NCBI RefSeq assembly: GCF_000005505.3
Contig: NC_016131.3
Coordinates: 56,653,355 to 56,717,354 of the forward strand
Direction: 5' to 3'
DNA from: Brachypodium distachyon
Lineage: Eukaryota; Streptophyta; Magnoliopsida; Poales; Poaceae
DNA length: 64,000 nt
A program made the position numbers and the translations under genes. Below are positions 43,717 to 53,614 of the stretch, one piece after another. Within the stretch, counting starts at the first letter, position 1; the number at the start of each line of letters is the position of its first letter. The notes below the pieces were generated by a model. The model saw nothing but the letters and a program-made list of their open reading frames with translations, was not told the DNA's origin and searched no databases.

Positions 43717-45774
43717 TCATCTTCCATCTGCCAAGAGGTTGGATATTGAGCCAAAGCTCTGCATCATCGGCGATGGATATGATGACATCCTGGACGAGTC
43801 AACCAGCTGGCCTTCATTCTGCATCAAGGACAACATGCCAAAGCTGAAGTGTGCCGGCAGCAGCTCCGGGAACGTCACATCGCCATCGAGATACTGCATA
43901 ACTTGCCGCATGTTAGGCCTTGCATTCGGAAACGGGTGAGAGCACAACAACCCTAGCTTCAGGGCGAGGCGTGCCTCGCTGATATTGTAGTTGCCTTGGA
44001 GCTTGGTATCCACTGCATCTAAAAGGGATTCTTTATGCCAATTGTGAAGAACCCAATCAGTCAAGACTAGCTGATTGCCTTCTGGGTCTTCCTTGATTGG
44101 CTTCTGTCCACAGGTAACCTCAAGAATGAGGACGCCAAATGAAAATACATCAGTAAGTGGGGTTGCCTTGCCCCTGTGGACCAGCTCTGGAGCTAGGTAT
44201 CCTATTGTGCCAACAACATGTGTGGTTTGTGGGTCGGTGCCATGGTCATACAACCTTGCGAGACCGAAATCTCCTAGTCGTCCATTCATCTCTTTGTCAA
44301 GAAGCACGTTGCTTGCCTTGACATCCCGATGGATGACAACTCTATCCCATTCCTCATGGAGGTAGAGCAAACCTAGTGCAATCTCTTTGATAATTCGGAA
44401 CCTTTGCCCCCAATCTAAAGTGGCATTGCCCTCTTGACCATACAAGTGCTTATCAAGACTTCCATTTGCCATGTAGTCATACACCAGAAGGAGCTCACCT
44501 TTTCTCCTGCAATACCCAAGTAATTGCACAACATTACGGTGTTGAAGATGGCCAATGCTTACAACCTCGGCGACGAATTCCTTCACACCCTGCTTCGAGT
44601 CGTATGACACCCTCTTTACAGCAACCTCCAATTTAGATCCTGGGAGCACCCCCTTGTATACACTTCCAAACCCGCCTACACCTATCAAATACTTATCCTT
44701 AAATCCTTTGGTGGCACGGTACAAATCCTTATAAGAAAACCGGTGTGGACCATATTCAACCTCCCAATCTTCACGGACCTCCTTGTACCTAAAATGTCTC
44801 CTCACCATTAGAACGACCCCAATGCCAACAGCTAACACAAACACCGCGGAAGCTATTGGCAAAAGGATCACTAAGAGTGTGGATTGTGGTTTTGGACCAA
44901 GATAAGGTAGTTTGGGTAGTTTGGTGGGGTCTATGGTTGGAGCGGCACCATTGATGGCAGAGCTCCAGCCAAGCACATAGTGATGACCAGTGCTTAAGCC
45001 TGTTGAGGATGAGAATCCAAGGTATGCTTGTTCTGTTATCACAGTTGAGAGATCATAGGTTGTTGAGAGCAGCGGTTTCACAGGTTTCGGAATACCTACA
45101 GGAGCTAAGGTCACATTGATTTCAGTGGAATTCATATCATAGTCCACCCAAATCTGCAACGGTCCACCTCCAATCAGTGGCAGTTTTGTGAGCATGCTAC
45201 TATTACTATCGTTGTAGAAGCCGGCAGGGGAAGAATTCACAGAGTTGAGGCTGTTGACATCGATACCGACATGGTTGTTGTCGATGTCGCTGAACTCGGT
45301 GTTCTGGATGGTGTCAAGCTCGATCGCGAAGATGTGGTTGCTCGTGCTGCCATTGTTCTTATCGTTGAAAAGACCCAGGAACTGGATTGAGTAAGCTGCA
45401 GATAAGTCTGTACTGGGGGCGATGAAGAAGGTAAAGCCATGGCCCCTTATGTCGCCGAACGAAGACATGATACCAAACACGAAGGAGACGGAAAAGGATT
45501 GCACCGTGCCATTGGGAGACCGGCGGAAGCTCATCGGCGCAGGGTGGAAGGCGTGGCCCTTGATCCTGAACGTCTCGTTGGTCAGCTCGATGAGGCCACC
45601 CGGGGTGATCGTAGCCGCCCCATCAAGGATGATGTTGTGACCGGTGAAGCCGGTGTAGAGGAACTGCTCATCGCCTTCTCCGGCACCGGAGGCCGGAAGG
45701 TTTAGGGTAAGGCCAATGGTTAGGACCAGGAGGGTGGACAGAAGAACAGGCTTCATGCTAGCAGTACTAGCCAT
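43717..45774 (-). CDS. L-type lectin receptor-like kinase (LecRK F)
   Basis: Predicted membrane receptor kinase, intronless, 685 residues, all motifs intact. Signal peptide about 1-31 (MASTASMKPVLLSTLLVLTI start; Met7 is an alternative). Lectin domain about 35-278 (E152, D154, N158, D163, H168); membrane helix about 300-324; glycine loop GVGGFG 365-370; Lys387; HRD 482-484, here HRDVKASN; DFG 502-504; APE 528-530; DVFSFG. The tail ends LLADGR, the most divergent version of the SGGR ending in the cluster. The juxtamembrane segment (RRHFRYKEVREDWEVEYGPH) also differs from the usual RRRLRYAEL. The 5' half has a higher GC content than the 3' half. Confidence 0.94.
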   Translation of the reverse strand: MASTASMKPVLLSTLLVLTIGLTLNLPASGAGEGDEQFLYTGFTGHNIILDGAATITPGGLIELTNETFRIKGHAFHPAPMSFRRSPNGTVQSFSVSFVFGIMSSFGDIRGHGFTFFIAPSTDLSAAYSIQFLGLFNDKNNGSTSNHIFAIELDTIQNTEFSDIDNNHVGIDVNSLNSVNSSPAGFYNDSNSSMLTKLPLIGGGPLQIWVDYDMNSTEINVTLAPVGIPKPVKPLLSTTYDLSTVITEQAYLGFSSSTGLSTGHHYVLGWSSAINGAAPTIDPTKLPKLPYLGPKPQSTLLVILLPIASAVFVLAVGIGVVLMVRRHFRYKEVREDWEVEYGPHRFSYKDLYRATKGFKDKYLIGVGGFGSVYKGVLPGSKLEVAVKRVSYDSKQGVKEFVAEVVSIGHLQHRNVVQLLGYCRRKGELLLVYDYMANGSLDKHLYGQEGNATLDWGQRFRIIKEIALGLLYLHEEWDRVVIHRDVKASNVLLDKEMNGRLGDFGLARLYDHGTDPQTTHVVGTIGYLAPELVHRGKATPLTDVFSFGVLILEVTCGQKPIKEDPEGNQLVLTDWVLHNWHKESLLDAVDTKLQGNYNISEARLALKLGLLCSHPFPNARPNMRQVMQYLDGDVTFPELLPAHFSFGMLSLMQNEGQLVDSSRMSSYPSPMMQSFGSISNLLADGR

Positions 45775-45812
45775 GGCTGTGTGTTAAGAGTGGTGTTTTT
45801 CTTGCAGTGGCG

Positions 45813-45819
45813 ATTTATA
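45813..45819 (-). promoter_or_regulatory. TATA box of LecRK F
   Basis: Coding-strand CTATAAATCGC lies about 40 bases before the ATG. The motif shared by A to E was not found here. Confidence 0.4.
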
Positions 45820-46501
45820 GCACTCAGTTCTTGGAGGAGTATATGACCCAGTCCATCTGCTAGCTAGAGCATCTCTCCCTCAAGGTCATCAGTGGAATTC
45901 CATGGATGTAAGTAAGTCCAGGAGGTGGAAGAAGAATGAGTTGAATTGGCAGTATGCATGAGCTGGTCTCTGATCTCCATGACAGGCACCTGCTTACATG
46001 GTAGAAATTCAACAACATCCACATCAGATCAGGTTAGTCAGCAAAACTGAGCTCACATTATAAACTAAATTAAGCTTATCTAATTAATTACTTCCACACG
46101 ATCGGGAAGCATCATGTCCATATCTTTTTCTCAGCCAATCGGAGATGCTGGCTTTACCACTTACCAGGACACCATTCTGATGATTTTTTTATATATACAT
46201 CAAGTGCACCTTTGAGACCTTGACTATGTGGTACTCCTGGGCCCCACGTTCGACGACTCAGTGTAAAAAAAGAAGTAAACACCGAAAGTAAAAGTTAAGA
46301 CACTGATCTTCATTCGTCCACACAACTTTAGCTTTCATTTCTACAGTATATATACTTCTTTAACCATTTCTATAGTATACTACGGAGTATTCTTTAGCTA
46401 AAAGCTGACACAGGTGAAACATGAGCATGACCCATATGGATGCGAGTGGGTCAAGATAGACAAAATTGAGGTCACTGTAATTAATTAACGTTCCATCATG
46501 A

Positions 46502-46569
46502 AACGAATCGTGTTGAGTAAGATGTTGTTCACACAGAAAAGCTAACGAATCGTGTTGAGTAAGATGTTG
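46502..46569. repeat. Direct repeat, 26 bases, period 42
   Basis: AACGAATCGTGTTGAGTAAG followed by ATGTTG occurs at 46502..46527 and 46544..46569 without mismatch. Confidence 0.8.
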
Positions 46570-46696
46570 CTCCGGCCCGTCCGTGTGTATGCATCATTAC
46601 ATCAAATTAACTAGCAGGGCTGCCTGTGTTGCACCACACCTTTTCTACTAGCTTATTACTCCTTATACGTAGTGCAGCATTAAGAAAATTCATCTG

Positions 46697-46808
46697 CTCT
46701 CTTCGATCCATATTAGTTGTCAAAATATTACACGTATCTAGACGCTTTTTGGACATAAGTACATTCATATTTGCGCAAATTTGAGACAATAATATGGATC
46801 GGAGGGAT
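46697..46808. mobile_element. Degenerate Stowaway-type MITE
   Basis: CTCTCTTCGATCCATATTAG mirrors AATAATATGGATCGGAGGGA. The interior ACACGTATCTAGACGCTTTTTGGACATA is like that of the elements at 25.7 and 36.0 kb. Confidence 0.7.
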
Positions 46809-47093
46809 TAGCTTTCTTGTAATCTATTAGCTTCTTGTACTTTGATTGATAGAGTTAGTTAGGGGTCTCCCCTCCCGGCTTCGTTAAAAAGAAAATACAT
46901 GTAAACAATCAAAAATTAGCATCAGGAGCATAAGGAAATATGACATGTGAAATTGAGGACGCAGAATTATTGAGACATGAGTAGCAAAACATGCAGGTCT
47001 TGCAGAAGAAGAAAAAAAAAATGCTAAAAGCGAACGGGAAAGTTCGCTAAAAACAAAAAAAAAATACTGGAACCAAACAATGTTCGTCTGGCT

Positions 47094-47534
47094 TTGGGCC
47101 GAACATTGGTGGCTTTGGACCTGTTAATGGATCGGAGATTTGAACAATGGTGGTTTTGGGCCACCATCGGCACAAGTGGTCAGCGATTCAAAACGACTCT
47201 GCTGTTTGACTCCCAGTTGCTCAGTGCTCCTCCGTCTCTGCTCCGCCCCGACGTCCCGCTGGTCCGGCCAACCTACGCTGCCCCGAATCCCCAATGGACC
47301 GCCCTGATGGAGGACGCCGCGCCACCCCGACTCCCCTCGACATCGGTACCAAGCAACTCCCACCTCCGTTTCTCCAATTGCACTAGAAATCTGCGCATTG
47401 AGATGTTGCACCGCACCTGTTTGATTGAATGCGCCCGAGGAATGCAATATCTTGAAATTATATGGTTAACAGGTACATCGAGATGGATGCAGTGCAGGTT
47501 AATTCCATCTTTGTTCTCTCTTCGGTGCAGGTAA
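47094..47534 (+). other. Open frame of 146 codons, not recognised
   Basis: An open plus-strand frame in moderately GC-rich sequence, with an overlapping minus frame of 107 codons. The C-rich part 47220-47345 looks like a leader exon upstream of the transporter relic at 48.0-48.5 kb. No signal peptide or domain is seen. A second open stretch (47592..47900, with WISPNNWKYAHASEHDLSPL) is likewise unrecognised. It may belong to the same broken locus. Confidence 0.25.
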
Positions 47535-48013
47535 TTCCATCAAGGTGGATGCAGGCAAACATGTTGTGTACTTGCGTGCGTTTCTGCCCTCTTGGGGCTG
47601 TTGTATAATTCTCTTCTGGATGCCAACGCGGCACGTGTTGATTTAGTTTTGGGAGGCGGAGTCAATCTGAATCGCCAGTCAATTATTTGGAATCATGTTT
47701 TCAAATGTTTCGTGAGAATTGGGAGGCGTGGAGAAGATCAAAGCATGAACATGGAGAAATGGGCTAGGTTTAGAGAGAGCCATGATGAGAAATGGATAAG
47801 TCCCAATAATTGGAAGTATGCTCATGCCTCGGAACATGATCTGTCTCCCTTGCAGGCTGGGGTAATGCGAGATTGGATTTGGAGTTTTCAGGTCATTTGA
47901 TTTTCATACGTCTTACTCCCTACTATTGATCAGCATGGTTGTCAGACATTTGTGTGGGCAACCGTCCTCCAGTTTCAGCTTACATGTCTTGATTTTCTCT
48001 CACTAAATTATAG

Positions 48014-48471
48014 GTGGTGGAGGATACACCTATCTTTTGGATCCTCTTTGGTGTGCTGGATTAATCACCTGTATGTTCATTCTACACAAAATGTGCATCA
48101 GATTTTGATTCAATTATGCAACTAAATTCCTTAGTGTTGACCTCTACAGGTGCTGCTTGGGAAGGTCACCAACTATGTTGCTTATGCACCGGCTGTACTT
48201 AAGACTCCTCTTGGAGCACTAAGCATAATAGTGAGGTGAATTTTCAAAAAATTAAACCTTTTCTACCAATATTATTGTCTTTGATTCTTCTGTGTTTCAC
48301 ATACAATTTTACTGAAAATTGGCAGTTCAATGTTAACACACTTTATGCGGAAGGAGCAGCTTGACAAAATCGGGATTCTTGGTTGTATACCGTGCATAAT
48401 AGGCTCAGTTGTTCCTCAAGAGCACATGCCGAATTCTGTAGAAGAAATCTGGAACCTAGCTACTCAACCTG
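48014..48471 (+). pseudogene. NIPA-type magnesium transporter relic
   Basis: Three exon pieces match the middle of plant NIPA (DUF803) membrane transporters: 48014..48070 (GGGYTYLLDPLWCAGLIT), 48150..48235 (VLLGKVTNYVAYAPAVLKTP then LGALSIIV) and 48326..48471 (GILGCIPCIIGSVVPQEHMP then NSVEEIWNLATQP). Acceptors and donors are AG/GT. Compared with the family, the second piece lacks about two residues in the VAYAFAPA part and the third lacks about five hydrophobic residues after GSVV. The splice phase between the first two pieces does not fit. The N-terminal helices and the C-terminal half are missing. It is probably a truncated, non-functional fragment. Confidence 0.7.
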
Positions 48472-48479
48472 GTGAATGA

Positions 48480-49635
48480 ATCAACTTCTACTTATCCACA
48501 CACGTGACTTTTTATAATGGCCGCAGTTATCTGTGGGGTTTCCCAGCTAAATTACATCAACAAGGTAATGTGTCTACTCCTGTGAATATGTTTTGCTTAC
48601 TTGCAAGTATGTGAACTTGTATTTCACCGGTTTTAAGAACTTAAAATTTAACTCCGCCAAGTTGGCATTCGACCACTTCTTCTGGGAGTGCCCTGCGTCT
48701 TTGGCTGGGAGCAGATCTGGCACTGCTGGGGCCCGTTGAAGTGCCGTCTCTGGGTTCGGTTAGCTTGCACCGACTGAAGCTAGATGGCCGATCGTCTGTG
48801 ACCAGGAGCCCAAATCCGTTGCCCACCTTCTCAAGGACCGTGTCTTCTCTTGGTCGGTGCTTCACACGTCTTGGACAAGGCTGGCCTAAAGTCATCTCCA
48901 TCTTCATGCGCGCCCCCCGATCCGAGGTTACCTCCCACCCCTGTATAGTTTTGTTTGCCTTTTGCTTCTTCTCTTTTGCCATTTGGCCTTTTTTTGTTTC
49001 CCCGCTTTATGAAAATGATGCCGCTTGAATGACGCCGCTTGGTGTGTTTGAGAAGAAATACTTATCTTCCTTCGTTTCGGTTTATTGGGCTGCTTTGCCT
49101 GCCTTCTTGATTTCACAATATGGGGTCGATCTCCCGATTTCCTCTGAAGCGAGCGCACCCGGTTTTATAGGTCGGGTGGCGCAATCCTCACAGTTGAATC
49201 CGAGATGAAGCGGAAGGCAATTGGGAGCGGAAGCAACCGCCCGCATTAACGTCACAGTTCAATTCCAAGGGCAACACAATCTCTTCCTACATAAATCAGA
49301 CAACAAGCTGCATTTCCAGAAGCTCAAAAGAAGAGAACATAATAACTTCTCAGGGCTTCCTGTGCTAGCACCTTTTCTCAGGAGGGAGAGGGGGGGGGGG
49401 GGGGCTATATATAACATGTGACCAGTTACACTCCATTGCTATTTATTCCATGCATTTCCATGCATGGGGCCATCCATAACCAAGTCTACTAGTTAATTGC
49501 ATATAAAACACGTAAACTACTGTTACATTTTCATAATGGTCCGCACAAAAAGAGAGAGTAAGTATTCATAATGGTATGCAAAAGAGAGAGAGTACATATT
49601 CATAATGATGTTAAAACACCGCAAACATATGATTA
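48480..49635. other. Spacer downstream of LecRK G
   Basis: No gene is recognised. Open frames at 48641..48982 (minus) and 48741..49028 (plus) overlap and lack features. A run of 15 G lies at 49390..49404. Confidence 0.4.
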
Positions 49636-51663
49636 TCATCGCCCCCCTGAGAGGCCGGAGAATGTGCCAATGCTTGCTGTTAGGTCTGGATACGATAATA
49701 TGGATGGACGGAATCCTCCCCTTTCCATCATGGACACCATGTTGAGGTTGTTGAAATGTGTCGGTGTCAGCTCCGGTAGCGCCGCCTCTCCATCGAGGTA
49801 CTCCATGACTTGCTTCATGCTAGGCCTTGCAGTGGGCAGCGGATGCAAGCACAAGAGCCCTAGCTTCAGCAGCATGCTGGCTTCGTCCTTGTCAAAGTCA
49901 CCTTGAAGCCTTGTGTCCATAGTTTGCATGAGTGTCCCATTGTTCCAATGCTCGAGTACCCAGTCGACAAGCATTATTTGCTTATCTTTAGAGTCTTGCT
50001 TGATGGGCCTTTGCCCACATGCTACCTCGAGAAGGAATGTCCCAAAGGCAAACACATCAGTGAGAGGAGAAGCTTTGCCCGAGCGTAGTAGCTCTGGGGC
50101 TAGGTAACCCATGGTGCCAACCACATGTGTGGTTTGTAGGTCTGTACCATGATCGTATAACCTTGCGAGGCCAAAATCACCGAGTCGCCCATTCATTTCA
50201 CCATCAAGGAGTACGTTGCTTGCTTTTATATCTCTATGTATGACAATTTTCTCCCATTTCTCGTGTAGATAGAGCAATCCACACGCGATCCCTTTGATGA
50301 TCCCAAACCTCTGGGTCCAATCCAGTGTGGGCTTATCCTCTTCACAGTGCAGGTACTTATCAAGACTGCCATTTGGCATGTACTCATAAACCAGAATGAG
50401 CTCATCTTTACGCCGACAATAGCCAAGTAATTGTACAAGGTAACGGTGTCGAAGGCGGCCAATACTAACCACCTCGGTGATGAACTCCTTCATACCTTGT
50501 CTTGATTCATGTGACACTTTCTTTACAGCTACCTCCATTTTGGATTTCGGGAGTACTCCTTTGTACACTTTCCCGAACCCTCCGGCGCCTAGGAGGTGGT
50601 GGTCCTTGAATCCTTCCGTAGCATGGTATAAGTCCTTGTACGAGAACCGGTGTGGTCCGAACTCTACCTCCCAATCTTCCCGTAGTTCAGCATATCTCAA
50701 TCGCCTCCGCATGAGAAGTACGATGACAATTCCTACTACGGCGATGAACATCGCGGTAGCAATTGGAAGAACGATCTCCAAGACTTTAGATCGAGCTTTC
50801 CGATGACCACGAAGCAGCTTGGGCAAATTTGTGATGTTGATGGCCGGAGCAGGGCCATCCATGCCAAAGCTCCAACCAAGCACACAATATATTGTACTGA
50901 GTGAGCCAGTTGAACCCGAGAAGCCAACATAAGATGGGTTCTCAAGCACATCGGAGAGGTTGGTGGTGGTTGTAAACAATGGCCTCCGAGGTTTGGTGGC
51001 ACCGAGGCGAGCCAAGGTCGATATGACCTGTGTGGTCTGTGCATCATATTCGACCCATAGTTGCATCGGCTCACCACTATTTAGAGTTAAGTTTGTGAAA
51101 GTACCAGTCATGTCATCATAGAAACCAGCGGCTTGGGCTTGTACGGAGAAGAGGCTGTTGACGTCGATGCCGACATGATTGCTGTCCATGTCCTTGAACT
51201 CCCCGTTCCCAAAAGTGTCAAGCTCAACTGCAAAGATGTGATTGTTGGGGCTGCCATTTGTTGAGTCGTTGAAGAGGCCTAGGTAAGCGCCGGAGAAAGT
51301 GTTGGAGAACTTGTTGCCGGGGGCGATGAAGAAGGTCATGCCATCGACGCTCACGTCGATGTCCGATTGGACGCCGAACACGAATGAGACCGAGAAGGAT
51401 TGCACCGTGCCGTTGGGCGACCTGCGGAACCGCAAGGGATCCCGGTGGAACGCGTATCCTCTGACGTCGGCGATCCTGGTCAGCTCGAGGAGCCCGTCTG
51501 ATCGGACCACGGCGACGCCATCGAGGGTAATATCGGCGCCTTTGAAGCCGGAATAGACGAAGGACTGCACCTGTGCAGTGCAGAAAGCTACAAGGTTTGG
51601 TCCAATGAGGAGGATGGGGCACATGGAGTACACAAGGATGGACGTATGCAGCTTGGCCGCCAT
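49636..51663 (-). CDS. L-type lectin receptor-like kinase (LecRK G)
   Basis: Predicted membrane receptor kinase, intronless, 675 residues. Signal peptide about 1-30 (hydrophobic ILVYSMCPILLIG). Lectin domain about 31-273 (E147, D149, N153, D158, H163); the usual LTNGT..LKGHAF is LTRIADVRGYAF, so one N-glycosylation site is lost. Membrane helix about 295-318; glycine loop GAGGFG 359-364; Lys381; HRD 476-478; DFG 496-498; APE 522-524; DVFAFG. The linker before the membrane reads LLRGHRKARSK, not LPRxGPKPRSK. Subdomain V has HRYLVQLLGYCRRKDEL where others have HRNLVQLLGYCRRKGEL. The tail is LSGGR. Likely functional. The 5' half is GC-rich. Confidence 0.94.
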   Translation of the reverse strand: MAAKLHTSILVYSMCPILLIGPNLVAFCTAQVQSFVYSGFKGADITLDGVAVVRSDGLLELTRIADVRGYAFHRDPLRFRRSPNGTVQSFSVSFVFGVQSDIDVSVDGMTFFIAPGNKFSNTFSGAYLGLFNDSTNGSPNNHIFAVELDTFGNGEFKDMDSNHVGIDVNSLFSVQAQAAGFYDDMTGTFTNLTLNSGEPMQLWVEYDAQTTQVISTLARLGATKPRRPLFTTTTNLSDVLENPSYVGFSGSTGSLSTIYCVLGWSFGMDGPAPAINITNLPKLLRGHRKARSKVLEIVLPIATAMFIAVVGIVIVLLMRRRLRYAELREDWEVEFGPHRFSYKDLYHATEGFKDHHLLGAGGFGKVYKGVLPKSKMEVAVKKVSHESRQGMKEFITEVVSIGRLRHRYLVQLLGYCRRKDELILVYEYMPNGSLDKYLHCEEDKPTLDWTQRFGIIKGIACGLLYLHEKWEKIVIHRDIKASNVLLDGEMNGRLGDFGLARLYDHGTDLQTTHVVGTMGYLAPELLRSGKASPLTDVFAFGTFLLEVACGQRPIKQDSKDKQIMLVDWVLEHWNNGTLMQTMDTRLQGDFDKDEASMLLKLGLLCLHPLPTARPSMKQVMEYLDGEAALPELTPTHFNNLNMVSMMERGGFRPSILSYPDLTASIGTFSGLSGGR

Positions 51664-52615
51664 GCCTATGGCTATCCTGCGAGCTAGACGGAAGCGAAAA
51701 GCCTGAAAGATGTGCAGCTAGCTAGCTGATGTTTGGAGTCATGGAGTGTATACCCCTTCACCAAACCTGCACCGGAAGGAGGCAGATCGAGAGGCAACTT
51801 GTTTGCTATGGCCCGGGCCGGCCTAGGTAGACTCTCAAAGTCAAGTCTTCGGTGGGACCATTAGCGACATGTCACATCTGAATGCGTGGCCTGTTAATGA
51901 CATGAGATATTTTTCTTGGGTTCTCAGAGCTAGTTCTCGAATGGAGAATTGGAGACCACAACCACAATAACACAAAGGATTTTATCAGCACAACATCTAG
52001 TTCAAAACAAAAACAGATCAGCCACAAAAATGTATGGGCAGCAGCTTTAGTCCCTTCTCTGTCCGTAGAAATCTCCCGGCCAATCGGGTCTCGCACGGCA
52101 CAACTTCCGACCAACCACATTTTATCCCGCTCTGCTTAATTTGTAGCACCAGGCCGTCCAATTAATCCAAGTTGAATCAAACAAGTGCCATACAGTTTTG
52201 AAAACTCTTCCACTCCTTAAGATTTTTTGTTTGCTTTACTATGCATGGTAGAGTGGTTGTAGTCTGTCGGAAAAAATATCTCTCAATCAACACAAGGCGT
52301 CTGCTGACAAATATGGAAATAACCGACAAACACGCCGTCGGTAAAAGCTTGCACAAAGGAGAGCATGTTGCGTAGCCACCAATGTACACAGACACACACA
52401 CACCCCTCCCAAACTCAAAAATGGTATTATAGACTTTTTGGTTCAAAGCGTGCTGAGGCTGACCGCTGTCACACATATTCACCGATTTAGCATGCTGCAA
52501 ACTTGAGAATAGTGGCGGAGTTAAAAAAAACTTGAGAATAGCGGCGAATCCAACAGCGCCGGAGATCTAGATCTAGATTTTTTTTGAAGAGGCAAAGGCT
52601 TTGCCATATATATTA

Positions 52616-52708
52616 CTCCCTCCGATACATAAAGAGTGCCGTCCATTTTGTATTAAATTAGTATAAATTTTGTACTGAGTAGATGACACTTTTTATGGAT
52701 CAGAGGAG
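52616..52708. mobile_element. Short Stowaway-like MITE
   Basis: CTCCCTCCGATACATAAAGAGTG at the left mirrors CACTTTTTATGGATCAGAGGAG at the right, with TA on both sides. 93 bases. Confidence 0.7.
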
Positions 52709-52919
52709 TACTCATAAGAAAGGTGATATTTATGGCCGATAGATCTATCACTGTTGATGGTTACATGCCCATTAGTAACGGAGTTTTCTGAGGCAGTGAA
52801 GTATCCATACCATTGACTTCTTCTTTTCTAAGCATGCCCTTACCCTTGCATGAGTAGTTTGTGCACACACACACAAAAAAAAAATCTGTGTCCAGTTATC
52901 ATCGTGAAATTCCTATGTA

Positions 52920-53168
52920 CTCCCTCTATTACAAATAAATATCCTTTTAAAAAGTCAAGAGTCAAACTTCTGTAACTTTGGCAACTATTTAACTGGAAAT
53001 AGCTTAGGTGGTTAGATGACCATGGTACCATCACAAACGCCATTAAAAATTGTTTCACCATATATTTTTGTAATGTTTTACTCACATACTTGACCAAAAA
53101 AGGCCAAAGTTGCATATCATTGGAGACGACGAAATGTCAACAAGGACATCTTTTTAAAACCGAGAGAG
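52920..53168. mobile_element. Stowaway-like MITE, about 250 bases
   Basis: The left end CTCCCTCTATTACAAATAAATATCC and right end GGACATC..TTAAAACCGAGAGAG form imperfect inverted repeats. AGTCAAACTTCTGTAACTTTGGC mirrors GGCCAAAGTTGCATATCATTGGAG further inside. TA stands on both sides. Confidence 0.6.
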
Positions 53169-53614
53169 TAATACTTTGTTTCTTTTCGTTTTGGTTAACA
53201 GAATGTGGACTCTCATTTGTACGCATTTTTGTCTTTTAAGTTATTTGCATCGTTTCTTACGAGGTGTTTTAAATTTATTTGCATCATTGTCGACACTAGA
53301 TAGATATCATTGTATTTAGAAAGCTTGGGATTTTACAATGGGGTCCCTACGTACTAACCTGGGTAGGCATGCAAATAGTATCCTTATATACATATATATA
53401 CAGGGTAAAAACCCTATTTAAAATTATAATAGAGGTACATAAGTAACATATACATAACAGCCCATGCCAAGGACAAAACGCAGGTATCTCGTACAATATC
53501 TGGATATTTACCGGAAGAACCCCACATAGTAGGAAATATTGTGAGCAAATAGGAGGATGTTGCAGGAAAAAGACCCTTGTTACGACCAAAGAGGGTGGCC
53601 GACTAGGCATTGAG

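Larger units (their letters stand above)
45825..47090. other. Spacer upstream of LecRK F
   Basis: No gene is seen. It holds the 26-base repeat at 46.50-46.57 kb and a MITE at 46.70-46.81 kb, and is otherwise AT-rich unique sequence. Confidence 0.4.
51664..53614. other. Spacer between LecRK G and H
   Basis: No gene is seen. It contains the 5' flank of G, two MITEs (52.62-52.71 and 52.92-53.17 kb) and the 3' flank of H. Confidence 0.45.

Noticed and set aside
48641..49028. Overlapping ORFs on both strands, one with a phrase (FDHFFWEC) faintly like LINE reverse-transcriptase zinc regions
   Set aside because: Too short and no further LINE protein signature nearby.
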